Part shown: one piece after another, positions 8,629-16,975 of the stretch | How the letters are laid out: every line of letters starts with the position of its first letter | Numbering within the stretch: the stretch's first letter is position 1 | Assembly: GCF_020405225.1 (NCBI RefSeq) | Contig: NZ_CP084472.1 | Location: forward strand, 3,906,001 to 3,970,000 | DNA from: Natrinema sp. DC36 | Lineage (GTDB): Archaea; Halobacteriota; Halobacteria; Halobacteriales; Natrialbaceae | Reading direction: 5' to 3' | Length of the DNA: 64,000 bases | Made by a program: the position numbers and the translations under genes | Notes under the pieces: generated by a model | What the model was told of the DNA's origin: nothing | The model's input: the letters and a program-made list of their open reading frames with translations, nothing else | Database searches by the model: none

Positions 8629-11385
8629 TCAGGACGCGTTCTTACAGTCCTCTACGTACTCCTCGTACTCGCGTTTTGCGCGCTCGTACGCGTGTCGCTT
8701 CTTTTTCAGTTGCTTCTTGTTCACCTTCCCTTTCTCGTATTTCTTTTTGTACTCCTCGTACTCGCGTTTTGCGCGCTTGTATTCGCGCTTTTTCTTCTTC
8801 TTGTTCTTCCCATCATCTCCGTCATCTCCGTTATCGGGTTCCTTTGTGAACTCCAGAATATCGCCGTATACCACTGTGTCGCCCACCTGGGCGACCGCTT
8901 GGAACTCGTAGGTCGTGCCCGTCTCGAGGTTCGTCGCCGTCGCGCTGAACGGCCCGGGTTCGGTGAGGACCTGCTCGTCGGTGAACGTCCACACCGTCGT
9001 TCCCTTGACCCGGTACAGGAAGTAGACGGTCACCTCCGCTGCACCCTCGAGTTCGAGCAGTTCGCCGTTGAGCGTCGCCGTCGAGCCGTTGACCGCCGTC
9101 GCTGGCCTCGTCTCGACAGCCAACTCATCCGGCCCGAATTTGGTGAACGAGAGCGTGACTCCGAGGAATCGTTCGCCGTTCGCGACCATGACTGCCCGGA
9201 ATTCGTACGTAGAACCGAGTTCGAGGCCTTCGATTCCGGCGCTGAAATCACCGGGTTCGTTGAGCGTCTGGGACTCGGTGGCGATCCACTCGTCCGCGCC
9301 GAGTTCGCGCCACTCGAAGAAGACGTCGACGGTGTCGAAGTCCCCGAGATCGAGTACTTCACCGTTGAGCGTCGCGGTCGAGCCGTTGATCTCCGTCGCC
9401 GGCTCCGTCTCGACGCTGGGGACGCCGGCCTCAGCTTTGGTGAACGAGACGATGGTCCCTTCCTCACGCGTGCCATCGGCCACGACGACCGCTCGGAATT
9501 CGTACGTGTTGCCGGGCTCGAGGCCCTCGATCCCGGCGCTGAAGTCGCCGGGCGCGTCGAGCGTCTGCGGCGCAGTGGCGGTCCAGTCTTCCTCGCCGAG
9601 CGCACGCCACTCGAAGAAGACGTCGACGGAATCAAAGTCCCCGATCTCGATCAGCTCACCGTTGAGCGTGGCCGTCGATCCGTTGACCTCCGTCGCCGTC
9701 TGGGTTTCGACGATGGGTGCGCCGGGTTCGTCTTTGGTGAATGAGAGAACGGCCCCTTCGTCGCGCGTGTCATCGGTCACTGCGACCGCCCGGAATTCGT
9801 ACGTGCCGCCGGGCTCGAGGCCCTCGATCCCGGCGCTGAAGTCGCCGGGCGCGTCGAGCGTCTGCGGCGCGGTGGCAGTCCACTCGTTCGTGCCGACTTC
9901 ACGCCACTCGAAGAAGACGTCGACCGCGTCGAAGTCGCCGAGATCGAGCAGTTCGCCGTTGAGCGTCGCCGTCGAGCCGTTGACCTCCGTCGCCGGCGAC
10001 GTGATGACCTCCGGTACACCTGGCACCGTCTTGATGATGCGAAGCGTGGCCCCTTCCACCCGTTCGCCGTTCGCCAGCCCGACCGCCCGGAACTCGTACG
10101 TGTTGCCGGGCTCGAGGCCCTCGATTCCGGCGCTGAAGTCGCCGGGCGCGTCGAGCGTCTGCGGCGCGGTGGCGATCCACTCCTCCGTGCCGAGCTCGCG
10201 CCACTCGAAGAAGACGTCGACGGTGTCGAAGTCGCCGAGGTCGGTCAACTCTCCGTTGAGCGTGGCCGTCGAGCCGTTGACCTCCGTCGCCGGCGTCGTG
10301 ACGACGTCGGGGACGGCCGAATCGCAACTAATGTCGAGCGTCGTGATATCGAGACCGATCGCGATACTGTCGGTCTCGAGCGAATACGTTCCGTCCGCGA
10401 GAGTCCCCCACGTCGCCGAACCGCCGGCGGGAACCTCCATCGTCTCCTCGTACGCATCGGGACCGGTAATGGTCACCATCACCGAGACGTCGTTAGGGTT
10501 CGTTACCGTGATCTCCCCGTCCTCATCTACACACGCCGAATCAACTTGCAGGTCGACGAGATCGCAGTCGCACCCGGTAACCGTCGCCATCTGCAGATTG
10601 ACGTCGGTTTGGGCGTACAAACAGCCGTCCACCGTCGCGTTGGTGAGCACGTTAATCCCCGTCTGAGCCAGTACAACTCCCGCAAAGTTCGCGTCCGTCC
10701 CGATCTCGACGCCGGCACCGCCGGCGACCACCCAGACGATGTTTTCGGGCTGTGCGCCACCTGTCAGATTGACGTTCACCCCGCTCGCCACGGTGAGATC
10801 TCCCGCAATCTGGAAGATCCAGGTGTCGTCCGGGCCACCGTCGATGGTGATATCCTCGTCGATCAGGACGTCCGTACTCCAGTTGTAGACGCCCGGAGTA
10901 AGCGTCTCCCCGCCGATATTGCCGCCGCCTAACTCCGTAACGTCCGGCGGGACGCGGCCGTACGCATCGGTGAACGCGGCTTCCATATCGCTCACGGCCG
11001 TGGTCAATCTGGACGGGGTCGGCTCCGCATAATTGGCCGCGTACACCCGTCCGCCCACCTGCGTCGACGTCGCGAAGACGCCCGTCGCATCCAACGTCAG
11101 ATCGAATCCGGTTATCGCGGTCGACGCGATCGGACTCACGCCAATGTCTCCCGCCACGTCGGAATTGGGAACGCTCGATATTCCGGATTTTGCCAGGATC
11201 GAAAAATCACAGGCCGTCCCGAGATCGACCGGTGCTGGGCCGTCCACCTGTTGGACTTGAAGCGCGTTCGTGGACGTCTCTTCCGGATCGTTATTTTCCT
11301 GAATGGCGCCCATACAGCCGGCGAGACCAGCTGTGAGCAGCCCGCTCGATGTGATGACAGTTCTCCTAGTTGGACTGTAATCCAT
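8629..11385 (-). CDS. Tat-exported lipoprotein: DUF3494 ice-binding-type domain plus five Fn3-like repeats
   Basis: A 918-residue surface protein. The N-terminus has a twin-arginine (SPTRRTVITS) and a lipobox (LAGC, Cys24), indicating Tat export and lipid anchoring. Residues about 54-277 match the DUF3494 beta-helix fold of ice-binding adhesins (AKSGISSVPN, GDIGVSPIA, ITGFDLTLD, GGNIGGETLTPGVYNWST, DTWIFQIAGDLTV). A linker domain (278-357) precedes five repeats of exactly 99 residues (about 358-852), each with ATEVNGSTATLNGEL, FFEWRELG and GLEPGNTYEFRA motifs, which look like fibronectin type III domains. The tail (about 853-918) is Lys/Arg/Tyr/Glu-rich and probably a coiled coil, unusually basic for a haloarchaeon. 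An adhesin or surface stalk is more likely than true ice binding. It is monocistronic between tRNA-Val and a regulator. Confidence 0.85.
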   Translation of the reverse strand: MDYSPTRRTVITSSGLLTAGLAGCMGAIQENNDPEETSTNALQVQQVDGPAPVDLGTACDFSILAKSGISSVPNSDVAGDIGVSPIASTAITGFDLTLDATGVFATSTQVGGRVYAANYAEPTPSRLTTAVSDMEAAFTDAYGRVPPDVTELGGGNIGGETLTPGVYNWSTDVLIDEDITIDGGPDDTWIFQIAGDLTVASGVNVNLTGGAQPENIVWVVAGGAGVEIGTDANFAGVVLAQTGINVLTNATVDGCLYAQTDVNLQMATVTGCDCDLVDLQVDSACVDEDGEITVTNPNDVSVMVTITGPDAYEETMEVPAGGSATWGTLADGTYSLETDSIAIGLDITTLDISCDSAVPDVVTTPATEVNGSTATLNGELTDLGDFDTVDVFFEWRELGTEEWIATAPQTLDAPGDFSAGIEGLEPGNTYEFRAVGLANGERVEGATLRIIKTVPGVPEVITSPATEVNGSTATLNGELLDLGDFDAVDVFFEWREVGTNEWTATAPQTLDAPGDFSAGIEGLEPGGTYEFRAVAVTDDTRDEGAVLSFTKDEPGAPIVETQTATEVNGSTATLNGELIEIGDFDSVDVFFEWRALGEEDWTATAPQTLDAPGDFSAGIEGLEPGNTYEFRAVVVADGTREEGTIVSFTKAEAGVPSVETEPATEINGSTATLNGEVLDLGDFDTVDVFFEWRELGADEWIATESQTLNEPGDFSAGIEGLELGSTYEFRAVMVANGERFLGVTLSFTKFGPDELAVETRPATAVNGSTATLNGELLELEGAAEVTVYFLYRVKGTTVWTFTDEQVLTEPGPFSATATNLETGTTYEFQAVAQVGDTVVYGDILEFTKEPDNGDDGDDGKNKKKKKREYKRAKREYEEYKKKYEKGKVNKKQLKKKRHAYERAKREYEEYVEDCKNAS
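8838..10322 (-). repeat. Five in-frame tandem repeats of 297 nt
   Basis: The block containing gttgagcgt recurs at 10255, 9958, 9661, 9364 and 9067, exactly 297 nt apart. This encodes five 99-residue Fn3-like units inside the DUF3494 lipoprotein. The first four units are very similar at DNA level; the fifth (nearest the C-terminus) is the most diverged. The exact spacing indicates duplication or homogenisation within the gene. Confidence 0.9.
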
Positions 11386-11733
11386 ATCTGGTAATAACTG
11401 ACGGATAGTATTGTAATGTTCAAGTTACTGTTATGAAACGAGATGCTATTTCGATTTCGTCCCGTATTCAGAATTGCTGGTCAGTTCGGCGTACGTTGCC
11501 GAGGTAACCGGTGCCTGCGGAGTATCGGTAGTTTCTATCGGATCAGGCGGGAAGCCACACCCGGCGAGTGACAGACCTCGTTCGGATAGCGACTCGAGCC
11601 CGATGACGACATCGAACACCGGTAGAGACGACAGAAAAGCGGCGAGCGAGTCCACGGTCTTCGAACATGGACGAAAAGCCTCGAGTCGGTCGACCGAACG
11701 ACGGACCGAACGGCACGACACGTGCCGCGATCG
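11386..11733. other. Intergenic gap without a convincing gene
   Basis: This 348-nt stretch separates the DUF3494 lipoprotein from the winged-helix gene. Its first ~60 nt are AT-rich and probably hold the lipoprotein promoter (ttattaccag and acattacaatact on the minus strand). The rest has open frames on both strands, but their composition is not haloarchaeal (few acidic residues, many Ser/Arg/Thr) and no family motif is seen. Confidence 0.5.
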
Positions 11734-12180
11734 TTACTGTTTGAGGCGGGCGACGTTCTCCCGGATCTGGCCGAGCAGGCCGTCGCCCGACTCGGTCTGG
11801 AGAGCGGCGTGGAGCGTCGAGTTCTCCGGTTCGTCCTTGACGACGATCCGGAGGTAGGGCTCGAGCTGATCGAAGTTGTCCGCGAGGACGACGGTGTGGT
11901 TGTTCTCGTCGTGATCGACGACGCCCGCATCGTCGAGTTTCGGGACGTGGCACTGGACCGACGAGACGTAGACGCTCTTGTACTCGTTTTTCGCGACCTC
12001 GTCCGGCGGGACGTCGTGTTCCCACCCCGCCACCGTCTCGGCCAGCGTCGAGAGCTCGATCGGATCCTCTCGCCCCCGTAATGCGTACAGCAGGTATCGC
12101 CGTCGACGGTTTGCCAGCAGCTCGAGGATGGTGTCCGCGGAGAGCTCTCGTTCCGCTTGGCTCGAGGTAAGGGCTTCCAT
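11734..12180 (-). CDS. Winged-helix DNA-binding protein (DUF7344 type)
   Basis: A 148-residue haloarchaeal winged-helix protein of the DUF7344 kind. Residues 15-100 carry the HTH: DTILELLANRRRRYLLYAL, IELSTLAETVAGWE, then a recognition-helix region SVYVSSVQCHVPKLDDAGVVDHD and a wing (NNHTVVLADNF). The remainder (about 105-148) is a short helical extension. It probably acts as a repressor or activator of nearby or surface genes; its target is unknown. The upstream region has an 11-nt inverted repeat and a 15-nt palindrome that could be its own operator. The divergent neighbour is tRNA-Phe. Confidence 0.85.
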   Translation of the reverse strand: MEALTSSQAERELSADTILELLANRRRRYLLYALRGREDPIELSTLAETVAGWEHDVPPDEVAKNEYKSVYVSSVQCHVPKLDDAGVVDHDENNHTVVLADNFDQLEPYLRIVVKDEPENSTLHAALQTESGDGLLGQIRENVARLKQ

Positions 12181-12188
12181 AACAAGGT

Positions 12189-12251
12189 ATTACCCGCCGA
12201 TGGGCAAAAGGGTGTCTTGAATATCCGATATTCCAACAGACGGCGGGTAAT
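12189..12251. promoter_or_regulatory. Inverted repeat around a palindrome upstream of the winged-helix gene
   Basis: Arms attacccgccg (12189-12199) and cggcgggtaat (12241-12251) are perfect inverted repeats. Between them lies the palindrome gaatatccgatattc (12219-12233). The set begins 9 nt upstream of the start codon of the DUF7344 gene, so it may be an operator, or it may form a leader-RNA hairpin that sequesters the start region. Confidence 0.5.
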
Positions 12252-12401
12252 CACGTATAGATGTGCCCGTATTGTCTCCGTTACTCGTTTTTCGGTGACT
12301 TACTCGAGTCGCCTGATCACGCTGCCGTCTCCTGTAAGCGAGGCGGAACGCCGATCCCGATTCGAAATCCTTTTTTATACCTTGACCGGAGAGTGAGGTA
12401 G

Positions 12402-12475
12402 GCCGCCTTAGCTCAGACTGGGAGAGCACTCGACTGAAGATCGAGCTGTCCCCGGTTCAAATCCGGGAGGCGGCA
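12402..12475 (+). tRNA. tRNA-Phe (GAA)
   Basis: A complete cloverleaf: acceptor gccgcct/aggcggc with discriminator A, anticodon stem ctcga/tcgag with loop ctgaaga (anticodon GAA), T-stem cccgg/ccggg. There is no intron and no encoded CCA. A TATA-like cttttttatacc lies about 25 nt upstream. Its 3' end is repeated at 12575-12596 and exactly at 13593-13613. Confidence 0.97.
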
Positions 12476-12596
12476 TATTCTGCGGCGACGAACGAAGTGA
12501 GGAGGCGTAGAAACGACGCCGACCGGATTTGAACTAGACGGAGGTTCTGCGCGAAGCGCAGGTTCTCCGGCGTAGTTCACAATCCGGGAGGCGGCA
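12476..12596 (+). repeat. tRNA-Phe downstream hairpin and degraded 3'-end copy
   Basis: Immediately after tRNA-Phe comes a hairpin with arms ttctgcg/cgtagaa around cgacgaacgaagtgagg (12478-12512). A triloop hairpin ctgcgc-gaa-gcgcag follows (12547-12561). The block ends in a second copy of the tRNA-Phe T-arm/acceptor 3' strand (12575-12596, aatccgggaggcggca with an altered T-loop). This matches the layout downstream of tRNA-Val and tRNA-His. The remaining 12597-12780 contains no visible gene. Confidence 0.7.
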
Positions 12597-12780
12597 TCCC
12601 TTATTTACTCGGGAAGCATTCGACAGAAAGAAACTCCTCACTGCGATTATTGCCGATTTATCCGATTAGATTTGAACGGAGTTTCACTCGAGCCCCCACG
12701 CCCTCTGGCGATTCACCTCGGAAAGCAACTGCCGGCGCTTGACCGACAGAAACTTGACCGATAGGGGACATGTTGGAGGT

Positions 12781-13158
12781 ATGGATACCGAACAGGCGGT
12801 CCGCGAGTTCGTCCACGATTACGGCGAAACCTTCTCCAACGGCGACCCCGAAGCCGTCGCCGCGCACTTCCACGAACCGGCGCTTTTGGTGGCGGAGACA
12901 GTTCAGATGCTCGAAACCCGGGACGCCGTCGAGGACCTCTTTGCGGCCATCCTCGACTCGCTGGAGGAGCGGGGGTACGCCTACTCGGAGGCTGAGGAGG
13001 TCGAGGTCGAGGCAGTCGCCGACGACCGGGCCCGCGTCCGGGTCCACTGGGTGCGGTACACGGCCGACGATACGGTGCTCGAACGCCTCGTCACGACCCA
13101 CGTCTTTCGGCGGACCGAGGAGGGCTGGAAGATGGTCGTGCTCCTGCCACACGACTGA
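12781..13158 (+). CDS. SnoaL/NTF2-like protein
   Basis: A 125-residue soluble protein of the cystatin-like NTF2/SnoaL fold, whose members are small ligand-binding or isomerase domains. The N-terminus (EQAVREFVHDYGETFSNGD) and AVAAHFHEPALLV are typical helix-1 and strand-1 elements, and TTHVFRRTEEGWKMVVLLPHD is the typical closing hairpin. The substrate is not predictable. The ATG at 12781 is preferred; the ATG at 12739 adds 14 atypical residues. It lies alone between tRNA-Phe and an exact copy of the tRNA-Phe 3' end, next to an integrase stub, so it may be cargo of an integrated element. Confidence 0.75.
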   Translation: MDTEQAVREFVHDYGETFSNGDPEAVAAHFHEPALLVAETVQMLETRDAVEDLFAAILDSLEERGYAYSEAEEVEVEAVADDRARVRVHWVRYTADDTVLERLVTTHVFRRTEEGWKMVVLLPHD

Positions 13159-13371
13159 AACCCTGCCCTCGTCCCCGCTGAAAGCCGGTAAACCAACTCC
13201 AGGGACCGAATCGGTAGATTGGTTCCCCCGAAGGAACGAACGTCGGTCAACGGTTGTCCAGTGGCAGATTCGACGCCTGCCCCAATCTCCCGAGAAAATG
13301 ATGCTCTTACTCGTCTCCGCAACGAGTGCCTTGTCGAGAAGAGAGTGGAGGGTCGAGGAACAAAATAACAT

Positions 13372-13494
13372 TCAAATGACGAGCCGATAGTGGTAGCCGT
13401 CGAGGGTCGATTGCGATACTTCGCCTTTGCGGGCGTGGAGGTACATTTCCTTCGCGCGTTCCGGGGTAATGGGTTGCAGTTCGTCCGTATTCAT
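13372..13494 (-). pseudogene. Truncated N-terminus of a tyrosine (XerC/D-like) integrase
   Basis: Only 40 codons remain (MNTDELQPITPERAKEMYL, then EVSQSTLDGYHYRL, then a stop). This is the typical N-terminal core-binding region of haloarchaeal provirus integrases, in which a 'PI.PE.A..MYL' helix is followed by 'S..TL..H.YRL'. The remaining ~300 residues, including the Arg-His-Arg-Tyr catalytic site, are absent, so the fragment is inactive. It points away from the attachment-site copy at 13593-13613, its start codon being about 100 nt from it. That places it as the decayed integrase of an element that used tRNA-Phe. Confidence 0.8.
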
Positions 13495-13592
13495 TTCAAC
13501 TACCGAAACGCCCGACTCACCCCGAGGTTCAGGTGTGCCGCCGTAGTACAGTATGGGGAAAGCTACGCGACGAAGTCGATGCCGTCTCCCGC

Positions 13593-13613
13593 GTTCAAAT
13601 CCGGGAGGCGGCA
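13593..13613 (+). repeat. Exact 21-nt copy of the tRNA-Phe 3' end (distal attachment site)
   Basis: The sequence from gttcaaatccggg to ggcggca is identical to 12455-12475 of tRNA-Phe. Together the copies bracket 1.1 kb containing the SnoaL-like gene and the integrase stub, as attL/attR would. The rest of 13495-13801 holds no gene; TATA-like cataatatatc near 13770 serves the next gene. Confidence 0.85.
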
Positions 13614-13801
13614 TGGTTCTACGGTTCATTACATAGTGACCCAGGAGGACTCTTCCAGTCCCCAGTCTGCAGTTGAGCCCCCACCTCGAGCCGAACGACC
13701 CGTCGAGAACCTGCGAGTATCCAAACCGGGCGGCGCAGCGTCGCGGGTGCTGCCACCGGAATATCACATAATATATCAGAACGGTCTGATTGGTGCTACG
13801 C

Positions 13802-14464
13802 ATGAAAGCAGGTGTGCTCGGCGTCGTCGACGGGACGTTCAAGGTCGTCGACTCGTTCGCGGAGACGGTCACCGAGGACGGGCACGAACTCGAGCGGTGT
13901 CTCACGATCGACCGCGTGTTCTCGCTTCCGTCGGGGGAGATGGCCTTCGAGGGACGGGCGGCCGCCGACGCGATCGCGAACGAAACCGCGACGACGATCG
14001 AAAACGGCGAGATCCACGTCGACGAGCGAGAGCGGACCGTCACGCGGTACGCCGAATTCGTCGGCATCCCGGGCGAGTTCGTCGTCGTCGACAGCGGCGA
14101 CGGCGCCTTCGCGTTCGATTTCATCGGGAGGGAGACGAACTCGAGCATCGAGCGGGCGACGATCGATCTCGACGAGTTCGTCGCGGCCCGGGAGGGAGCG
14201 ACGCCGTGGAAAGCCGGGTTCTACGGGCCCGCCGAAACCGACGTCAACGGGATCTTTCACGGCGAGGACCTTCGCGACGAGATGGGCGACGTGCTCGAGA
14301 ATTCGTCTCTCAACCAGATCGGGCTCTCCGACGAGCACGACGGGGACGACGTGAAGATGACGGCCACCCGAAGCGGCTACGTGGAACTCTATCGTCCGTC
14401 TTCGTTCGACTCGGCGGACTTTCTCGAGTATATTCGCGAAGAAATACTCCCGTCTCTCGAGTGA
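13802..14464 (+). CDS. Uncharacterised haloarchaeal protein
   Basis: A 220-residue soluble acidic protein that I do not recognise as a named family. It has no signal peptide, membrane segment, cysteine cluster or nucleotide-binding loop. The middle (RETNSSIERATIDLDEFV) and the AGFYGPAETDVNGIFHGE stretch look like a compact alpha/beta domain. The start at 13802 is supported by a TATA-like element near 13770; an ATG at 13790 adds four residues. It begins about 190 nt beyond the distal tRNA-Phe repeat, so it is probably resident chromosome. Codon use and acidity match the host. Confidence 0.75.
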   Translation: MKAGVLGVVDGTFKVVDSFAETVTEDGHELERCLTIDRVFSLPSGEMAFEGRAAADAIANETATTIENGEIHVDERERTVTRYAEFVGIPGEFVVVDSGDGAFAFDFIGRETNSSIERATIDLDEFVAAREGATPWKAGFYGPAETDVNGIFHGEDLRDEMGDVLENSSLNQIGLSDEHDGDDVKMTATRSGYVELYRPSSFDSADFLEYIREEILPSLE

Positions 14465-14647
14465 GTGGTTGCGGTTCTCAGCTATTTCCGTTCGCTCGTT
14501 CGAAGACGACTGTCTGGCCGGACGACTTTTCCGTCTTTGAGAGAGTAAGTAATAGAAACCGATGTCCGAAATCGATGCCAATTCGAACCGCCTGCAGCCC
14601 CTCTCCACGCTGATACCGACAGTATCGTTTCCGCTCGGAGCGCTCGT

Positions 14648-16975
14648 ATGAGCACCGCTCCCTTCGGCGAAGATCGAGCGGGAAACGCAGCGCTCTCGAG
14701 CGGGCTCCGGCGGTGGTCCGTGGTCGCTGTCGGCGCGTTTCTCGCTATCGTCTCGATCGCCGGTGGGCTCGTCGACGGCCCCGTCAGTAGCGACGGGCGC
14801 GTCGCGATTCCGCTGCTCGCCTCCGTCGCAATCATCGGGGCGGGGGTGTTGATTCAACGCACCGAGCTTGGCGCCGGCGATATTTCGGCCGTCGCCGTCT
14901 GGATCGTCACGACCGCGGTGATGTTCGGCGGTGTCGTGATGAGTGCGGCGGTGGTCATGTCGAACGATCCAATTCCGGTCGGGAGTACCATTCTCACGTT
15001 CATGGCACCGATCGGCGCCCTCGGCGGAAGCGTTGCGGGCTATTACGATGCCCGTCGCCGAAAGCAACACCGAGTAACGAAACGAACGGAGCGCGCACTC
15101 GAGACGGCGACCGACGGGATCGCGATCCTGAACGACGCCGACGAGTACGTCACGGTAAACCAGTCGCACGCGGACATCTACGGCTACGACGATCCGGCTG
15201 CAATGGTCGGTGAGACGTGGGATATCTGTTACTCGGACGAGGAAACGACCCGACTCGAGAGCGATGCCTTACCGATGCTGGACGAGCGCAACGAGTGGCG
15301 AGGCGAGGCGACCGGTCGGCGTGCTGACGGAAGTACATTCCCTCAAGAACTGACGTTGACCCGGATGGAAGACGGCGGAATCGTCTGTATCGTCCGCGAC
15401 ATCACCGACCAGCGAGAGCGGGAACGACAGTATCGGCAGCAGAAACGGCGACTACAGACGATCGTCGAGAACGTCCCCATCGTGTTGTTCGCCTTCGAGC
15501 CGGACGGCACGCTCACGCTCTCGGAAGGGAAGAGTCTGGAAGCGCTCGGGCTCGAGCCGGGCGAAGTGGTCGGGGATTCGATGTTCGACATCTACGCCGA
15601 CGCGCCCGAGGTGATCGAGGCCTGTGAGTTGGCCCTCTCAGGCGAGACCGTTCACCGGACCACCAAACTCGGCCCGGTCGCTCTAGAGGCCTGGATGACC
15701 CCTGTGACCGACGACGACGGGACCGTCACGCAGGTCATCGGCACCGGGATGGACGTCACCGAACAACACGAGTGGACCGAGCAACTGACCGAGCTCCACG
15801 ATGCCAGCCGGCAGTTGACGTACACGAACAGCATCGAGAGCGTCGCCGAAACGACCGTCACTATCGCTGAATCGGTCCTCGATAGTCCGGTCTCGACGCT
15901 GTGGCGGTACGACGACGAGACGGACAGTCTGCACCCGGTCGCGATGACCGACTCGACGAGCGATGTGATCGGGGTGGAGGCGGTCGAGGACCTCTCGCCG
16001 GTCCGTTCGGATCGGCTCGGAATGGAGGTGTTCCGAAGCGGCGAATCCAGGTCGATAGCGGACTATCAGACGATCGAAAACAGGGCCTTCGATTGGCCGC
16101 TCAGCTCCGTGCTGATCGTCCCGCTCGGCGAGTACGGGATCCTCCAGGTCGGGAAGCGTGACGCCGACGAGATCGATTCGCAGAGCAGACAGCTGATCGA
16201 GATACTCGGATTGAACGCACAGGCCGCGTTGGACCGGGCCGAACGCGAACAGCTCTTGCGGGAGCGAACCGAGGAACTCGAGATGCGGACCTCCCAGATG
16301 GAGTTCATCAACAGCATTCTCAGACACGACATCCTCAACGGGATGACGGTCATCCGCGCCCGCGCGGAATTCCTCGAGGCGGATCTGGACGACCAGGCGG
16401 GCGAGTATGCCGAGACCATCGTCCGGTGGTGTGACGATATCAGCGGCTTCATCGAGCGGGTTCAAACCGTGTTGAACGCGTTGAGTGACGAGGACGCGAT
16501 CGCACTGAAACCGGTCGAGGCGACCGCGTTGTTCGAAGCGGAGTTCGAGCAACTCCGGCAGACGTATCCCGACGTGACCTTCGACACTTCGATGCCCGAC
16601 GAGGCGTGGGTGCAAGCGGACGAATTACTCGCCGATCTGCTGAGTAACATCGCACGAAACGCGATCGAACACAACGACCGGGAGGACCTCCGGGTGACCG
16701 TGCGTATCGAACCGGGGATGGAGTCGACGACGATCCGCGTCGCCGACAACGGGCGCGGTATTCCCGCGGACAGACACGAGGTCGCGTTCAGACGCGGGGA
16801 GTCCCACGCGAAATCCACCGGCTCCGGATTCGGGCTGTTCTTCGTCGATGTCATGGTCGACGCGTACGGCGGCGATATCCGTATCGAGGACAACGAACCG
16901 GGTGCGGCCTTCGTGATAGAACTCCCCACTTCGAGCGACGAGCCGGTCGAGAGCCCAAAGAGGGAAACCCGATGA
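14648..16975 (+). CDS. Membrane histidine kinase with PAS, PAS-like and GAF domains
   Basis: A 775-residue sensor kinase. Residues about 22-128 form four transmembrane helices with short loops. A PAS domain follows (about 145-260, ALETATDGIAILNDADEYV), then a second PAS-like domain (about 270-375) and a GAF domain (about 390-540). The transmitter has an H-box with SILRHDILNGM (phospho-acceptor His), an N-box NIARNAIEHN, G1 DNGRGIP and G2 GSGFGLFF, so it appears active. The stop overlaps the next start (ATGA), giving translational coupling to the HalX regulator. The input signal is unknown; the membrane and GAF domains suggest sensing of a small molecule or membrane state. Confidence 0.93.
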   Translation: MSTAPFGEDRAGNAALSSGLRRWSVVAVGAFLAIVSIAGGLVDGPVSSDGRVAIPLLASVAIIGAGVLIQRTELGAGDISAVAVWIVTTAVMFGGVVMSAAVVMSNDPIPVGSTILTFMAPIGALGGSVAGYYDARRRKQHRVTKRTERALETATDGIAILNDADEYVTVNQSHADIYGYDDPAAMVGETWDICYSDEETTRLESDALPMLDERNEWRGEATGRRADGSTFPQELTLTRMEDGGIVCIVRDITDQRERERQYRQQKRRLQTIVENVPIVLFAFEPDGTLTLSEGKSLEALGLEPGEVVGDSMFDIYADAPEVIEACELALSGETVHRTTKLGPVALEAWMTPVTDDDGTVTQVIGTGMDVTEQHEWTEQLTELHDASRQLTYTNSIESVAETTVTIAESVLDSPVSTLWRYDDETDSLHPVAMTDSTSDVIGVEAVEDLSPVRSDRLGMEVFRSGESRSIADYQTIENRAFDWPLSSVLIVPLGEYGILQVGKRDADEIDSQSRQLIEILGLNAQAALDRAEREQLLRERTEELEMRTSQMEFINSILRHDILNGMTVIRARAEFLEADLDDQAGEYAETIVRWCDDISGFIERVQTVLNALSDEDAIALKPVEATALFEAEFEQLRQTYPDVTFDTSMPDEAWVQADELLADLLSNIARNAIEHNDREDLRVTVRIEPGMESTTIRVADNGRGIPADRHEVAFRRGESHAKSTGSGFGLFFVDVMVDAYGGDIRIEDNEPGAAFVIELPTSSDEPVESPKRETR

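Noticed and set aside
9068-10666. Long plus-strand frame opposite the DUF3494 lipoprotein
   Set aside because: Shadow of the repeated gene; its repetitive Ser/Pro sequence simply reflects the 297-nt repeats.
11446-11857. Open frames on both strands beside the DUF7344 gene
   Set aside because: Products are Ser/Arg/Thr-rich without acidic bias, promoter or family motif, and one overlaps the real gene on the opposite strand.
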